64,000 nt of DNA from Bradyrhizobium huanghuaihaiense (GCF_007830635.1 NZ_VLLA01000020.1:1-64000), one strand, 5' to 3'; positions 40,809 through 49,578 are shown, numbered from the stretch's first letter. Translations and numbers: made by a program. The notes: a model not told the origin generated them from the letters alone.

Positions 40809-41380
40809 GGCTGCACCCGCTTCTGGTGCCGGCGCCTTGTCAGTGTGAGCGGCCTGAGAAGTCGTTCGACGACAACGCCGAGCGAGAACCCTGCCAGCAC
40901 ATCGCTTGCCCAGTGCGCCAGCAGCACGACGCGCGTCAGCGAAAGCGCAACCGTGATGACGCGTACCGTGCGGCGCGGACCCGTCGGCAGCAGTCCTGCG
41001 GCCGAGGCGAGTGCACCCATGTGCATGGCGTGGCCGGAGGGGAAGGCATCCCGCGCTCGCCCGGAGAAGGGAACGCCATTCCGATGACCGCGAACGGTCA
41101 TGCGGTCAGGTCTTGTCTGGTCGAATATGGATTTCAGCGCGTGCGGAATCATGGCAGTCACCAACGTCACTGCCAGAATGTGATTGGCGGCGGGGCGTGC
41201 CTCAGGACGCCGCAATTGGGCGTAGAGCCATCCTGCAGCGGCAAGTGCCAGAAGCACGTGCTCGTCGGCCGCCCAGGTCAGCGTCTGCGCTGCCTGCTCC
41301 AGCCCTGAATTGGTGTGGTCGGCGATCTCATTCGCGATCGCTGTATCGATCCGAGTGGGTTTGACTGTTACGACTGCCAT
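40805..41380 (-). CDS. PAP2-family membrane phosphatase
   Basis: A 191-residue membrane protein of the phosphatidic acid phosphatase type 2 family. The three motifs are visible: KSIFDQTRPDR (KxxxxxxRP), PSGHAMHMG (PSGH) and SRVVLLAHWASDVLAG in the form LTRVVLLAHWASDV (SRxxxxxHxxxD). The substrate could be undecaprenyl pyrophosphate or a lipid phosphate. It begins a three-gene coupled operon with two DUF3147 genes. The ATG at 41380 gives a normal length. Confidence 0.85.
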   Translation of the reverse strand: MAVVTVKPTRIDTAIANEIADHTNSGLEQAAQTLTWAADEHVLLALAAAGWLYAQLRRPEARPAANHILAVTLVTAMIPHALKSIFDQTRPDRMTVRGHRNGVPFSGRARDAFPSGHAMHMGALASAAGLLPTGPRRTVRVITVALSLTRVVLLAHWASDVLAGFSLGVVVERLLRPLTLTRRRHQKRVQP

Positions 41381-41451
41381 CGGTCCGCGGTTGGTGCAAT
41401 GTCCTCCATGACACGATTGTAAAGCTTGGGTGACGATGATCGTTCCTGCGG

Positions 41452-42342
41452 CTAGGGCTGTCCCGATCCGCCTGCAGCGCCATAGACCTGACCGGTCGCG
41501 TAGCTCGCATCGGCTGCGGCAAGCTGCACGTAGATGGAAGCGAGTTCGGCAGGCTGGCCGGGGCGGCCGAGCGGCGTCATGCCGCCGAACTTCTCGAGCT
41601 TCTCCATCGTCGCGCCGCCGGAGACCTGGAGCGGCGTCCAGATCGGACCGGGTGCGACGCCGTTGACGCGAATGCCCTTCGGACCCAGCTGCTTGGCGAG
41701 CGATTTCACGTAGTTCATCGTCGCGGCCTTGGTCTGCGCGTAGTCGTAGAGTTCCGGGGACGGGTCGTAGGCCTGCTCGGACGTCGTGCCGATGATGCAC
41801 GAGCCCGGCTTCAGGTGCGGCAACGCCGCCTTGATGATCCAGAAGGGGGCATAGATGTTCGTCTTCATCGTCGCATCGAAGTCCTCGGACGAGACGTCGA
41901 GGATCGACTCGCGGGTCTGCTGCCGTGCGGCGTTGCAAACGACGATGTCCAGGCCGCCGAGGCCCTGCACGGCTTGCTCAACCAGCTTCCTGCAGAAATC
42001 CTCGTTGCGGAGGTCGCCGGGGATGGCGAGCCCGATGCGTCCCTCCTTCTTGATCAGCGCGATCACGTCCTGTGCATCGGGTTCTTCGTTCGGGACATAG
42101 TTGATGGCGACGTCGGCGCCTTCGCGTGCATAGGCGATCGCGGCGGCACGGCCCATGCCGGAATCGCCGCCGGTGATGAGGGCCTTGCGGCCGGCGAGGC
42201 GGCCGGAGCCCTTGTAGCTGGTCTCGCCATGGTCCGGCCGCGGCTCCATCTTGCCGGCAAGGCCGGGCCAGGGTTGCGACTGCTTCTTGAACGGCGGTTT
42301 CGGGTAGCGGCTGACGGGATTTGTCGACTTTTGCTCGGCCAT
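41452..42342 (-). CDS. Short-chain dehydrogenase, general stress protein 39 (YdaD/YghA) type
   Basis: A 296-residue NAD(P)-dependent SDR. An N-terminal extension of about 45 residues (KPPFKKQSQPWPGLAGKMEPRPDHGE) precedes the Rossmann fold with ALITGGDSGMGRAAAIAYAREG. Catalytic residues lie in IGTTSEQAY (Ser/Thr), and YDYAQTKAATMNYVK (YxxxK). The PWPG...MxPxPDHGE extension is the mark of the YghA/YdaD group. In Bacillus subtilis YdaD belongs to the SigB stress regulon, and here the gene lies in an EcfG-rich island. The start is the ATG at 42342, which has GGAAACC upstream. Confidence 0.88.
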   Translation of the reverse strand: MAEQKSTNPVSRYPKPPFKKQSQPWPGLAGKMEPRPDHGETSYKGSGRLAGRKALITGGDSGMGRAAAIAYAREGADVAINYVPNEEPDAQDVIALIKKEGRIGLAIPGDLRNEDFCRKLVEQAVQGLGGLDIVVCNAARQQTRESILDVSSEDFDATMKTNIYAPFWIIKAALPHLKPGSCIIGTTSEQAYDPSPELYDYAQTKAATMNYVKSLAKQLGPKGIRVNGVAPGPIWTPLQVSGGATMEKLEKFGGMTPLGRPGQPAELASIYVQLAAADASYATGQVYGAAGGSGQP

Positions 42343-42445
42343 GGGGCGGGTTTCCTGGTCTCCGCGGTTTTGCGCTCTCAACGTGCGGAGACCAGGCATC
42401 GTTGCAAAACGAGAGGGCGGCGGCAGAGCTGGCGCCCTCGAGGTA

Positions 42446-42997
42446 TTACTTCGACTGGCCGACGCTCGGTGCCTTGCCGAGCTCCTTCGCCATCTGGAGA
42501 TGGTGCTTGAGCGCAGGCAGCGTCTTGCCGGCCCAATCCTTCAGCTCGGCGTTGTCGCCGCCTTTGGCGTACCGCTCAAACAGCGACACTGCGTCTTCGT
42601 GCGCGCTGACTTGGTAGGAATTGTAGTCGGAGCTGAAGTCCTTGCCGTTCGCGCCCTTGAGCTTGTCGAGCTTGCTCTGGTGCGAGCTGTCGAGCGCCGT
42701 CGGCAGCGTCGCCTGGACCTTGCCGTTGCCGACCAGACCCTTGAGTTCGCTGCTGGTCTTGGTGTGGTCGGTCACCATCTGCTGCGCGAAGGATTTCTCC
42801 TGCGCGTTGCCCTTTTGCTCCGCGAGCTTGCTCGACTCGATCTCGAACATGTCGCTGATGGCGACTTCCTTGACGAAGTCGGCGGTCGCGGGCGCGACGC
42901 CGAGCGCCGAATTGACGCCGGTCTTCTCGCCGAGCGACTGGGCGAGCGCAGGGCCTGCGAGAAGCACGCAAGCAAGGGCAATGGCGGTTCGCTTCAT
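42446..42997 (-). CDS. Exported DUF4142 protein
   Basis: A 183-residue periplasmic protein. Signal peptide MKRTAIALACVLLAGPALAQ, then the ferritin-like DUF4142 fold: DFVKEVAISDMFEIESSKLAEQKG, SFAQQMVTDHTKTSSELK, and DWAGKTLPALKHHLQMAKEL. The conserved D-H pair (TDHT) and the late histidines (KHHL) are present. EcfG-like promoter (GGAAC-N16-TGTT) upstream. Such proteins are among the most common EcfG targets in rhizobia; biochemical role unknown. Confidence 0.9.
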   Translation of the reverse strand: MKRTAIALACVLLAGPALAQSLGEKTGVNSALGVAPATADFVKEVAISDMFEIESSKLAEQKGNAQEKSFAQQMVTDHTKTSSELKGLVGNGKVQATLPTALDSSHQSKLDKLKGANGKDFSSDYNSYQVSAHEDAVSLFERYAKGGDNAELKDWAGKTLPALKHHLQMAKELGKAPSVGQSK

Positions 42998-43053
42998 GGT
43001 CCGGTCCTCTGAATTGGTGGCGCGGCCGCATGCCGCGCGACGTTGCGCCGATC

Positions 43054-43078
43054 AACACGGGATCGGGATCGAGGTTCC
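43054..43078 (-). promoter_or_regulatory. EcfG-like promoter
   Basis: Minus strand: GGAAC, 16 bases, TGTT, 56 bases before the DUF4142 ATG at 42997. The first base coincides with the last base of the upstream gene. Confidence 0.6.
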
Positions 43079-43305
43079 TAATCCGTCGGATGGCGGCCGG
43101 TGCGCGGGTTGATCGGATCCGTCGGCTTGCGCCGCAGCCTTTCCGGCAGGAACGGCTCGCCTGGCGCAGCCGACGGCTCTGCGCGCACGTCCGCATGGCG
43201 CTGTGCGCGCTCGTGCGGCGTCTTGTTGTCGTTGAAGTGCTGTTTCACGTCGACGCCGTCGACGGGGTCGTTGACGCCGTTCTGGATGTCGCGAAAGTCG
43301 CTCAT
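43078..43305 (-). CDS. Small hydrophilic protein
   Basis: A 75-residue, highly charged, probably disordered protein (MSDFRDIQNGVNDPVDGVDVKQHFNDNKTP... KPTDPINPRTGRHPTD). It starts three bases after the stop of the TPP enzyme gene, so the two are an operon. AGGAGTG precedes the ATG. Function unknown. Confidence 0.65.
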   Translation of the reverse strand: MSDFRDIQNGVNDPVDGVDVKQHFNDNKTPHERAQRHADVRAEPSAAPGEPFLPERLRRKPTDPINPRTGRHPTD

Positions 43306-43308
43306 GGT

Positions 43309-45097
43309 TCACTCCTTTCCGGGCAGGATCGTCTCGAGCACCTGCCTTGCTGCACCCTTGATGACGCTGCTTTCGTTCGGATCGCCCTTCATCAGCGCCA
43401 GCGAGAAGTTCTTGGCCTGCTGAAGGGTGATGTGCGGCGGCAGTGGCGGCACCTCGGGATCGGTCTTCACCTCCAGCACCACGGGCATCTCGCTCGCCAG
43501 CGCCTGCTCCCAGGCAGAGCCCAGCAGCTGCGGGCTGTCGACGTAGATGCCGCGCAGCCCGATCAGCTCCGCAAAGCGCGAGTAGGACACATTTGGAATG
43601 CGCTGCGAGGCTTCGAACTTGGGATCGCCGTTGATGATGCGCTGCTCCCATGTGACCTGGTTGAGATCTTCGTTGTTGAAGACGCAGACGATGAGGCGGG
43701 GATCGCGCCATGAACGCCAGTATTTGGCCGCGGTGATCAGCTCGGCCATGTTGTTCATCTGCATGGCGCCGTCGCCGACCAGCGCGATCACGGGACGGTC
43801 GGGGATGGGCGTATTTCGCGGCCAGTGCATAAGGAACTGCCGCGCCCATCGAGGCGAGGCCGCCGGACAGCGAGGCCGTCATGCCGCGTCGCATCTTCAG
43901 GTCCCGCGCGAACCAGTTGGCACAGGAGCCGGAATCGCTGGTGATGATGGCGCGGTCGGGCAGGCGCGGGGACAACTCCCAGGCAACGAGTTGCGGATTG
44001 ACCGGCGCGGCCGGCTGATGCGCACGATCGTCCAGCGTCTTCCACCATCTGGCGACGTCGTCCTCGATACCCTCGCGCCAGGCACCATCGGTCTTCGGCG
44101 CGAGTCGCGGCAAAAGCGCGCGAAGCGTCTCGGCAGCATCGCCGACGAGGCCGACTTCCATCGGAAAGCGGATCGACATCATGGTAGCGTCGATGTCGAT
44201 CTGCACGCCGCGGCAGCTGCCTTCTTTCGGCAGGAATTCGGCATAGGGAAAGGCGGAGCCGACCATCAGCAGCGTGTCGCAGTCCGTCATCATGTTGTAG
44301 CTGGGCTCGGTACCGAGCAGGCCGATCGAGCCCGTGACCCACGGCAAATCGTCGGGCAACGCGGCCTTGCCGAGCAGGGCCTTGGCGCAGCCCGCTGACA
44401 GACGGTCGGCAACCGCGATCACCTCGTCGGTGGCGTGAAGCGCGCCAGCGCCGATGAGCATCGCGACCTTCTTGCCGGCGTTGAGCATCTCCGCGGCACG
44501 GTCGAGTTCGTCCTCGCGCGGCGTGACACGCGGCGCACTGTAGCCGACACCGGAATGCAGCGTGCCATGCGCACGGGGCGGACCTTCGTAGGGTTCTTCC
44601 TGGAGATCGTTGGGCAGGATGAGCGCGGTCGGGGTCCGCCGGGCGAGCGCGGTCCGCACCGATCGATCAACCAGATGGCGCACTTGCGCAGGCGAAGATG
44701 CCTGCATGACGTAGGCGCCGGCGACATCCTTGAACATCGAAACGAGATCGAGTTCCTGCTGGTAGCTCCCGCCGAGCGCGTTGCGCGCCTGCTGGCCGAC
44801 GATTGCGAGCACCGGCTGGTGATCGAGCAGCGCATCGTAGAGCCCGGTGATGAGATGCGAGGCACCGGGCCCCGAGGTTGCGATGCAGACGCCGAGCTGG
44901 CCCGAGAATTTCGCGTATGCGGTCGCCATGAACGCCGCCATCTCTTCGTGCCGCGCCTGCACGAAGCCGATCTTGCCTTCCGCGCGGTTCATCGCGCCGA
45001 AGACGCCGTTGATGCCGTCGCCGGGATAACCAAAGATATGGCGCACGCCCCATCGATGCAGGCGCTGGACGATGAAGTCGGAAACGGTCTGGGACAT
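43309..45097 (-). pseudogene. PoxB/YdaP-like thiamine-pyrophosphate enzyme with one frameshift
   Basis: Two frames together make one ThDP enzyme of about 595 residues. The first (from ATG 45097) reads through the PYR domain (GYPGDGINGVFGAMNR, HEEMAAFMATAYAKF, SGPGASHLITGLYDA) and the central domain, up to YALAAKYA. The second continues with IPDRPVIALVGDGAMQMNNMAEL and NNEDLNQVTWEQR, the ThDP motif, to GKE. The switch is at the GGG run 43807-43809: removing one G restores the family sequence. It could be a true mutation or a sequencing error. Intact, it would convert pyruvate to acetate and CO2 with a quinone. B. subtilis YdaP, a SigB stress gene, is of this type. EcfG-like promoter upstream. 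Confidence 0.85.
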
Positions 45098-45125
45098 CGC
45101 GCATGGCCCTCTGTGAAGCTCAGAG

Positions 45126-45150
45126 AACCGCCGGTTTTCTGCGATGTTCC
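45126..45150 (-). promoter_or_regulatory. EcfG-like promoter for the TPP enzyme operon
   Basis: Minus strand: GGAAC, 16 bases, GGTT, 28 bases before the ATG at 45097. Divergent to the next promoter, only 24 bases away. Confidence 0.6.
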
Positions 45151-45174
45151 TGACCTGCCGGAGGAACATGAGCC

Positions 45175-45199
45175 GGAACGATCGCACGCCTGTCCGGTT
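45175..45199 (+). promoter_or_regulatory. EcfG-like promoter for the PRC-barrel gene
   Basis: GGAAC, 16 bases, GGTT on the plus strand, 31 bases before the ATG at 45231. Confidence 0.6.
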
Positions 45200-45230
45200 G
45201 GTTTTCACATTGGCTGAGTGGAGAATTGCA

Positions 45231-45605
45231 ATGTTGAATCAAGGCGAGCTGGACCGCAGCGAGATGGGTCGGTTGATCGGCAGTGACAAGGTCGAGGGAA
45301 CATCGGTCTACGGTGCCGATCGCAACAAGATCGGTTCGATCGAGCGCGTGATGATCGACAAGATCAGCGGCAAGGTTTCGTACGCCGTGCTCGGGTTCGG
45401 CGGATTTCTCGGCCTCGGCAACGATCACTATCCCTTGCCCTGGCAGTCTCTGAAATACGACACGGAGCTCGGCGGCTACGTCACCGGCATCACGGCCAAG
45501 GAACTGGAAGGCGCGCCGAAATACGGCGCGAGGAGCGATTGGAACTGGAGCGATGAATCCGCCGTTCGAGGTATCAACTCGTACTACGGTGTTCCTTTCG
45601 CGTAA
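45231..45605 (+). CDS. PRC-barrel domain protein
   Basis: A 124-residue soluble protein. The PRC-barrel core (RLIGSDKVEGTSVYGADRNKIGSIERVMIDKISGKVSYAVLGF) is followed by GLGNDHYPLPWQSLKYD, the usual second half. PRC-barrels bind RNA or protein partners; small stand-alone ones are frequent stress proteins in rhizobia. It starts at ATG 45231 downstream of an EcfG-like promoter and is followed closely by another small gene. Confidence 0.88.
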   Translation: MLNQGELDRSEMGRLIGSDKVEGTSVYGADRNKIGSIERVMIDKISGKVSYAVLGFGGFLGLGNDHYPLPWQSLKYDTELGGYVTGITAKELEGAPKYGARSDWNWSDESAVRGINSYYGVPFA

Positions 45606-45628
45606 GGCGGTTCACGGAAGGAGATCCG

Positions 45629-45787
45629 ATGAGCAAGGAACGGCCCAACGACGATCCCCGGCAGCAGACTGACTGGGGATCCCACGCCCAGACGGACAAG
45701 CCCTGGAAGGGGAATCCGGAGAAGGAGCAGGGATCGGGCAAGGAGAAGCCCGATCTCGAGAAATGGCACGAGACGAAGACGCACTAA
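45629..45787 (+). CDS. Small hydrophilic protein, 52 residues
   Basis: ATG 45629 to TAA 45785-45787. It reads MSKERPNDDPRQQTDWGSHA and ends DLEKWHETKTH: polar, charged and probably disordered, with several tryptophans. GGAAGGAG lies just upstream. It follows the PRC-barrel gene by 23 bases and ends before a strong terminator, so the two are probably one transcript. Confidence 0.6.
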   Translation: MSKERPNDDPRQQTDWGSHAQTDKPWKGNPEKEQGSGKEKPDLEKWHETKTH

Positions 45788-45815
45788 GTGCTCTTCCTAT
45801 GGGACATTCGCGACG

Positions 45816-45848
45816 AGCGCGGCACGGTGAGTGCCGCGCTTGTTATTT
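45816..45848 (+). terminator. Rho-independent terminator
   Basis: AGCGCGGCAC and GTGCCGCGCT form a perfect ten-base stem around GGTGA, followed by TGTTATTT. Confidence 0.85.
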
Positions 45849-45980
45849 GACTCCTTGCAATCACGAATGGCGATGACGCTCTCGGGTTGCGGAACCATGC
45901 CTCAGTGCCAAGGTTAGGCTGGCGGCGCGAAAGCTCGCTTTGCCGTTCCGCGCCGCTCAATCCCGAGAAAGGTGTGCACC

Positions 45981-47159
45981 GTGGATGCTCAAACCCGGGA
46001 GCGTGGGGCGCGCGCGGAGCAGCCGTTGCCGCCCCGGACCGAGGAAGCTCCGAAGCACTCTCCGGATCAGGGGAGTGAAGCCAAAGGTCAGTCGACGGAA
46101 CAGTCGGGCAAGCCGGCGAATTCGCCATCGCCGCGCGAGCGGCTTCGCGCGCACTGGCTGCTCGCCACTGTCGGCACGATCGTGTTGATCGCCGCACTCG
46201 TCGGCGGTCTGCTCTACTGGCTTGACGTGCGTCACTATGAGTCGACGGACGACGCCTTCGTGGCCGCGCGCAGCTTTTCCGTGGCCTCCAAGGTCGGTGG
46301 TTACGTGACCGATATCCCGGTCACGGACAACCAGCACGTCAATGCGGGCGATCTGCTGGCCAAGATCGACGAGCGCGATTACCGCATCGCAGTCGACCAG
46401 GCCACGGCGCAGGTTGCGGCCTCTAGGGCCAACATCGCCAATGTCGAAGCGCAGATCGATTCGCAGCAAGAGCAGATCAAGCAGGCTCAGGCGCAGCTCG
46501 AACAGGCCCAGGCCCAGCTCCAGTTCTCGCAGGAAGAGTTCAAGCGCGCGGAAGATCTAGTCGAGAAGGGCGCCGGCACGGTGCAACGCCAGCAGCAGAC
46601 TCGCTCCGATCTTCAGGCGCAGCAGGCCAATACCGAACGTGCCAAGACCGCGGTGACGGCCGCGCAGCTCGGGATCAAAACGCTGCAAGCCCAGCTCGAA
46701 GGCGCCAAGGCGCAGCTCGAGCAGTCGCAGGCGCAGCTCGATCAGGCCAAGCTGAATTTGCAATACACCAGCGTCGTCGCGGCGCAGTCCGGCCGCGTGG
46801 TCAAGCTCTCGGGCGCCAGAGGCACCTTCGTCACGGCGGGCCAAAGCCTGATGATGTTCGTTCCCGACCAGGTCTGGATCGTCGCAAACTACAAGGAGAC
46901 CCAGCTCAACGACATGCGGCCCGGCCAGCCGGTCGAGATCCGCATCGACGCCTATCCGGGCCGCAAGCTGGCCGGTCGTGTCGACTCCGTGCAGCCCGGT
47001 TCGGGCACCGCGTTCAGTCTGCTGCCTGCGGAGAACGCCACCGGCAACTACGTCAAGGTGGTGCAGCGCGTGCCTGTGAAGATCATGGTCGACAACTGGC
47101 CGGCCGATCTGCCCGTCGGTCCCGGCATGTCGGTCGTGCCCTGGACCAGGGTGCGATGA
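45981..47159 (+). CDS. HlyD/EmrA-family membrane fusion protein
   Basis: A 392-residue periplasmic adaptor. After a polar N-terminus comes one membrane anchor (WLLATVGTIVLIAALVGGLLYWL), then the lipoyl halves (SVASKVGGYVTDIPVTDNQHVNAGDLLAKID and YTSVVAAQSGRVVKL) flanking a long Gln/Ala-rich coiled coil (QAQAQLEQAQAQLQ repeats). The beta-barrel part follows with WIVANYKETQLNDMRPGQPVEI. The start is uncertain: GTG 45981 or GTG 45972. It overlaps the DHA2 pump gene by four bases, forming a two-gene efflux operon that would need a TolC-type outer channel encoded elsewhere. Confidence 0.88.
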   Translation: MDAQTRERGARAEQPLPPRTEEAPKHSPDQGSEAKGQSTEQSGKPANSPSPRERLRAHWLLATVGTIVLIAALVGGLLYWLDVRHYESTDDAFVAARSFSVASKVGGYVTDIPVTDNQHVNAGDLLAKIDERDYRIAVDQATAQVAASRANIANVEAQIDSQQEQIKQAQAQLEQAQAQLQFSQEEFKRAEDLVEKGAGTVQRQQQTRSDLQAQQANTERAKTAVTAAQLGIKTLQAQLEGAKAQLEQSQAQLDQAKLNLQYTSVVAAQSGRVVKLSGARGTFVTAGQSLMMFVPDQVWIVANYKETQLNDMRPGQPVEIRIDAYPGRKLAGRVDSVQPGSGTAFSLLPAENATGNYVKVVQRVPVKIMVDNWPADLPVGPGMSVVPWTRVR

Positions 47160-48769
47160 GCGACGTCTTGCAAGGTGGCGCGTCCGGCTGGTCACCGGAG
47201 CGCTCGGCGGCCGGCGGGCACAATCCCTACCTGATCGCTTTCGTGGTCTCGATCGCGACCTTCATGGAGGTGCTCGACACCACCATCGCCAACGTCGCGC
47301 TGCGGCACATCGCCGGCGGGCTTGCGGTGGGCATCGACGAGAGCACCTACGTCATCACCAGCTATCTCGTCGCCAATGCCATCGTGCTGTCGATCTCGGG
47401 CTGGCTCTCGACCGTGATCGGGCGCAAGCGCTTCTACATGATGTGCGTGGCGACGTTCTCGGTTGCCTCGCTTCTGTGCGGCTTCGCCTGGAATTTGCAG
47501 TCGCTGGTGCTGTTCCGCATCCTGCAGGGCCTCGGCGGCGGCGGCATGGCCACCAGCGAGCAGGCGATCCTCGCCGACTCCTTCCCGCCGCACAAGCGCG
47601 GCCAGGCTTTTGCCATCTATGGCGTCGCCGTGGTGGTTGCGCCGGTGATCGGCCCGACGCTCGGCGGCTGGATCACCGACACCTATAGCTGGCACTGGGT
47701 GTTTCTGATCAACGTGCCGATGGGGCTGCTCTCGCTGTTTCTGGTCGGCACGCTGATCAAGGAGCCGTCGGGGGCGGAGGCGGAGAGGGAGAAGCTGCTG
47801 AGCAAGGGTCTGCGCGTCGACTATATCGGCTTCCTGCTCGTCGCGATCGGGCTCGGCTCGCTCGAATTCGTGCTCGACGAGGGCCAGCGCAACGACTGGT
47901 TCGGATCGACCATGATCGTCGTCTTCGCGCTGCTCGCCGTCGTCTGCCTGCTCGCGCTGATTCCGTGGGAGCTGACGCGCGAGGATCCCATTGTCGACAT
48001 TCGCCTGCTCGGTCGCCGCCAGTTCGGCGCCTGCTTTCTGGTGATGCTGGGAACCGGCGCGGTGCTGATCTCGACGACTCAGCTGCTGCCGCAACTGCTT
48101 CAGACCGAGCTGAACTACACGGCCATGCTCGCCGGCCTTGCCTTGTCACCCGGTGGTGTCGCGACGCTGGTGCTGATGCCGGTGGTCGGCCGCCTCGTCA
48201 GCACGGTGCAGCCGAAATACCTGATCATGTTCGGTGCTGCCATCGTCGCCTTCTCGATGTGGCATCTCACCGGCCTGACCGGCGACATCACCTATGGCTA
48301 CGCGGCACTGTCGCGCATCTTCCTCGCGCTGGGCCTGCCGTTCCTGTTCCTGCCGGTGACGACTGCATCCTATGACGGCGTGCCGCCCGACAAGACCAAC
48401 CAGGCCTCCGCGCTGATCAACGTCGCCCGCAACCTCGGCGGCTCCATGGGCGTCGCACTGGCGCAGACGATCTTGGCGCAGCGCCAGCAATTCCATCAGA
48501 GCCGCCTCGTCGAGCACGCCGCGCCGTCCGATCTCGGCTACCAGCAGACCATCGATGCGATGACGCGCTACTTCCAGGCGCAGGGCTCGAATGCGAGTGA
48601 CGCCGCATCGCAGGCGGTCGCATGGGTCGGAAAAGCACTGCAGCAGCAGGTCGATTTGCTTGCCTACATCGACGTGTTCTGGACGCTCGCGATCGTCGCG
48701 GTGCTGATGATCCCCACGGCGGCAGTGTTGCGCCCGATCGACTTGAGGGCGCCGGCAAGGGGGCATTGA
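47156..48769 (+). CDS. DHA2-family MFS drug efflux permease (EmrB/QacA type)
   Basis: A 537-residue, 14-helix proton-driven exporter. Signature stretches are FMEVLDTTIANVALRHIAG at helix 1, GWLSTVIGRKRFYMM, ILQGLGGGGMATSEQAILADSFPPHKRG and the antiporter motif C GVAVVVAPVIGPTLGGWITD. It partners the EmrA-like gene upstream and ejects hydrophobic compounds or uncouplers across both membranes. No dedicated regulator is adjacent, since the nearest one (HxlR) faces another gene. Confidence 0.9.
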   Translation: MSDVLQGGASGWSPERSAAGGHNPYLIAFVVSIATFMEVLDTTIANVALRHIAGGLAVGIDESTYVITSYLVANAIVLSISGWLSTVIGRKRFYMMCVATFSVASLLCGFAWNLQSLVLFRILQGLGGGGMATSEQAILADSFPPHKRGQAFAIYGVAVVVAPVIGPTLGGWITDTYSWHWVFLINVPMGLLSLFLVGTLIKEPSGAEAEREKLLSKGLRVDYIGFLLVAIGLGSLEFVLDEGQRNDWFGSTMIVVFALLAVVCLLALIPWELTREDPIVDIRLLGRRQFGACFLVMLGTGAVLISTTQLLPQLLQTELNYTAMLAGLALSPGGVATLVLMPVVGRLVSTVQPKYLIMFGAAIVAFSMWHLTGLTGDITYGYAALSRIFLALGLPFLFLPVTTASYDGVPPDKTNQASALINVARNLGGSMGVALAQTILAQRQQFHQSRLVEHAAPSDLGYQQTIDAMTRYFQAQGSNASDAASQAVAWVGKALQQQVDLLAYIDVFWTLAIVAVLMIPTAAVLRPIDLRAPARGH

Positions 48770-48790
48770 GAGGATGCTTAGTGCTGTATC

Positions 48791-48924
48791 CCCGTCACCC
48801 TGAGGTGGCCGCTTCTTCAGCGGCCCTCGAAGGACGACGGCCCGGTTGCATCTCGGCCGTTCATCCTTCGAGGCTCACCCAACGGCGCGTCTGCGCCGCT
48901 GGGTGAGCACCTCAGGATGACGGG
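48791..48924. repeat. REP-like palindromic element, family B
   Basis: CCCGTCACCCTGAGGT at the left and ACCTCAGGATGACGGG at the right are near complements. Inside are GGCCGCTTCTTCAGCGGCC and CACCCAACGGCG...CGCCGCTGGGTG. This covers most of the gap between the efflux operon and the HxlR gene. Confidence 0.75.
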
Positions 48925-48952
48925 ACTTGCGGGCTAAGCTTGGCGTCTCAAC

Positions 48953-49417
48953 TCACCCCACCGCTTCCCTCTGCCCCGGACCCGCATGCACATGAACCTG
49001 CTTGGCATGCAGTACCTCGCCGCATTCCGAGCACACCATCACGGGGTCGAACAGCTTGCCGCAATTCTTGTGCTCGTGCAGCAGCGGGCGGCCGCGCTCG
49101 TCGCCCATGTGGGTGTCGCCCCAATGCACCATGGCCATGATGATCGGGTAGAGGTCGAGGCCTTTCTGGGTGAGGATGTATTCGTAGCGCTTGGGCGCCT
49201 CGGAATAGGGGACGCGGCGCAGGATGCCGAAGCGCACCAGCTTCTTCAGCCGCTCCGAGAGCAGGTGTCGTGTGATCTGGAGCGAGGACTGAAACGCCTC
49301 GAACCGGCGCACGCGCAAAAAGCATTCGCGGAGGATCAACAGAGTCCACCGATCGCCGACCACCGCGATGGTGCGGGACAGCGAGCACGGCTCCTCGTCC
49401 AGCGTATCCCACTTCAT
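48953..49417 (-). CDS. HxlR-family transcriptional regulator
   Basis: A 154-residue winged-helix repressor. The HxlR core reads CSLSRTIAVVGDRWTLLILRECFLRVRRFEAFQSSLQITRHLLSERLKKLVRFGILRRVPYSEAPKRYEY in short segments, with the N-terminal cysteine C11. A C-terminal extension holds CGKLFDPVMVCSECGEVLHAK, a possible zinc ribbon with three or four cysteines. It diverges from an SDR gene over a 161-base gap containing a clear palindrome, so it probably controls that gene, perhaps through thiol or electrophile sensing. Confidence 0.9.
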   Translation of the reverse strand: MKWDTLDEEPCSLSRTIAVVGDRWTLLILRECFLRVRRFEAFQSSLQITRHLLSERLKKLVRFGILRRVPYSEAPKRYEYILTQKGLDLYPIIMAMVHWGDTHMGDERGRPLLHEHKNCGKLFDPVMVCSECGEVLHAKQVHVHAGPGQREAVG

Positions 49418-49519
49418 GATCCGGTCTCCGGCGCAGGGCTAGTCAGTCAGAAAAAGGAACTGACTTGAACGATCAGCGAAATTTCCAGATCAGGCTAGCA
49501 TCCAGTTAAGAAATTTGAC

Positions 49520-49536
49520 AGTTCTATTTTAGAACT
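49520..49536. promoter_or_regulatory. Probable HxlR operator over the SDR promoter
   Basis: AGTTCTA-TTT-TAGAACT is a perfect palindrome. TTGACA at 49515-49520 overlaps its left end and could be a -35 element, so a bound repressor would block the SDR promoter. Confidence 0.65.
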
Positions 49537-49578
49537 ATAGCCTCCTATCCAATCACACGCTCAGCGGAGGAGGCGACC

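Noticed and set aside
41381..41451. EcfG promoter before the PAP2 gene.
   Set aside because: GGAAC is present on the minus strand but the -10 element after 16 bases is GCTT, too far from CGTT.
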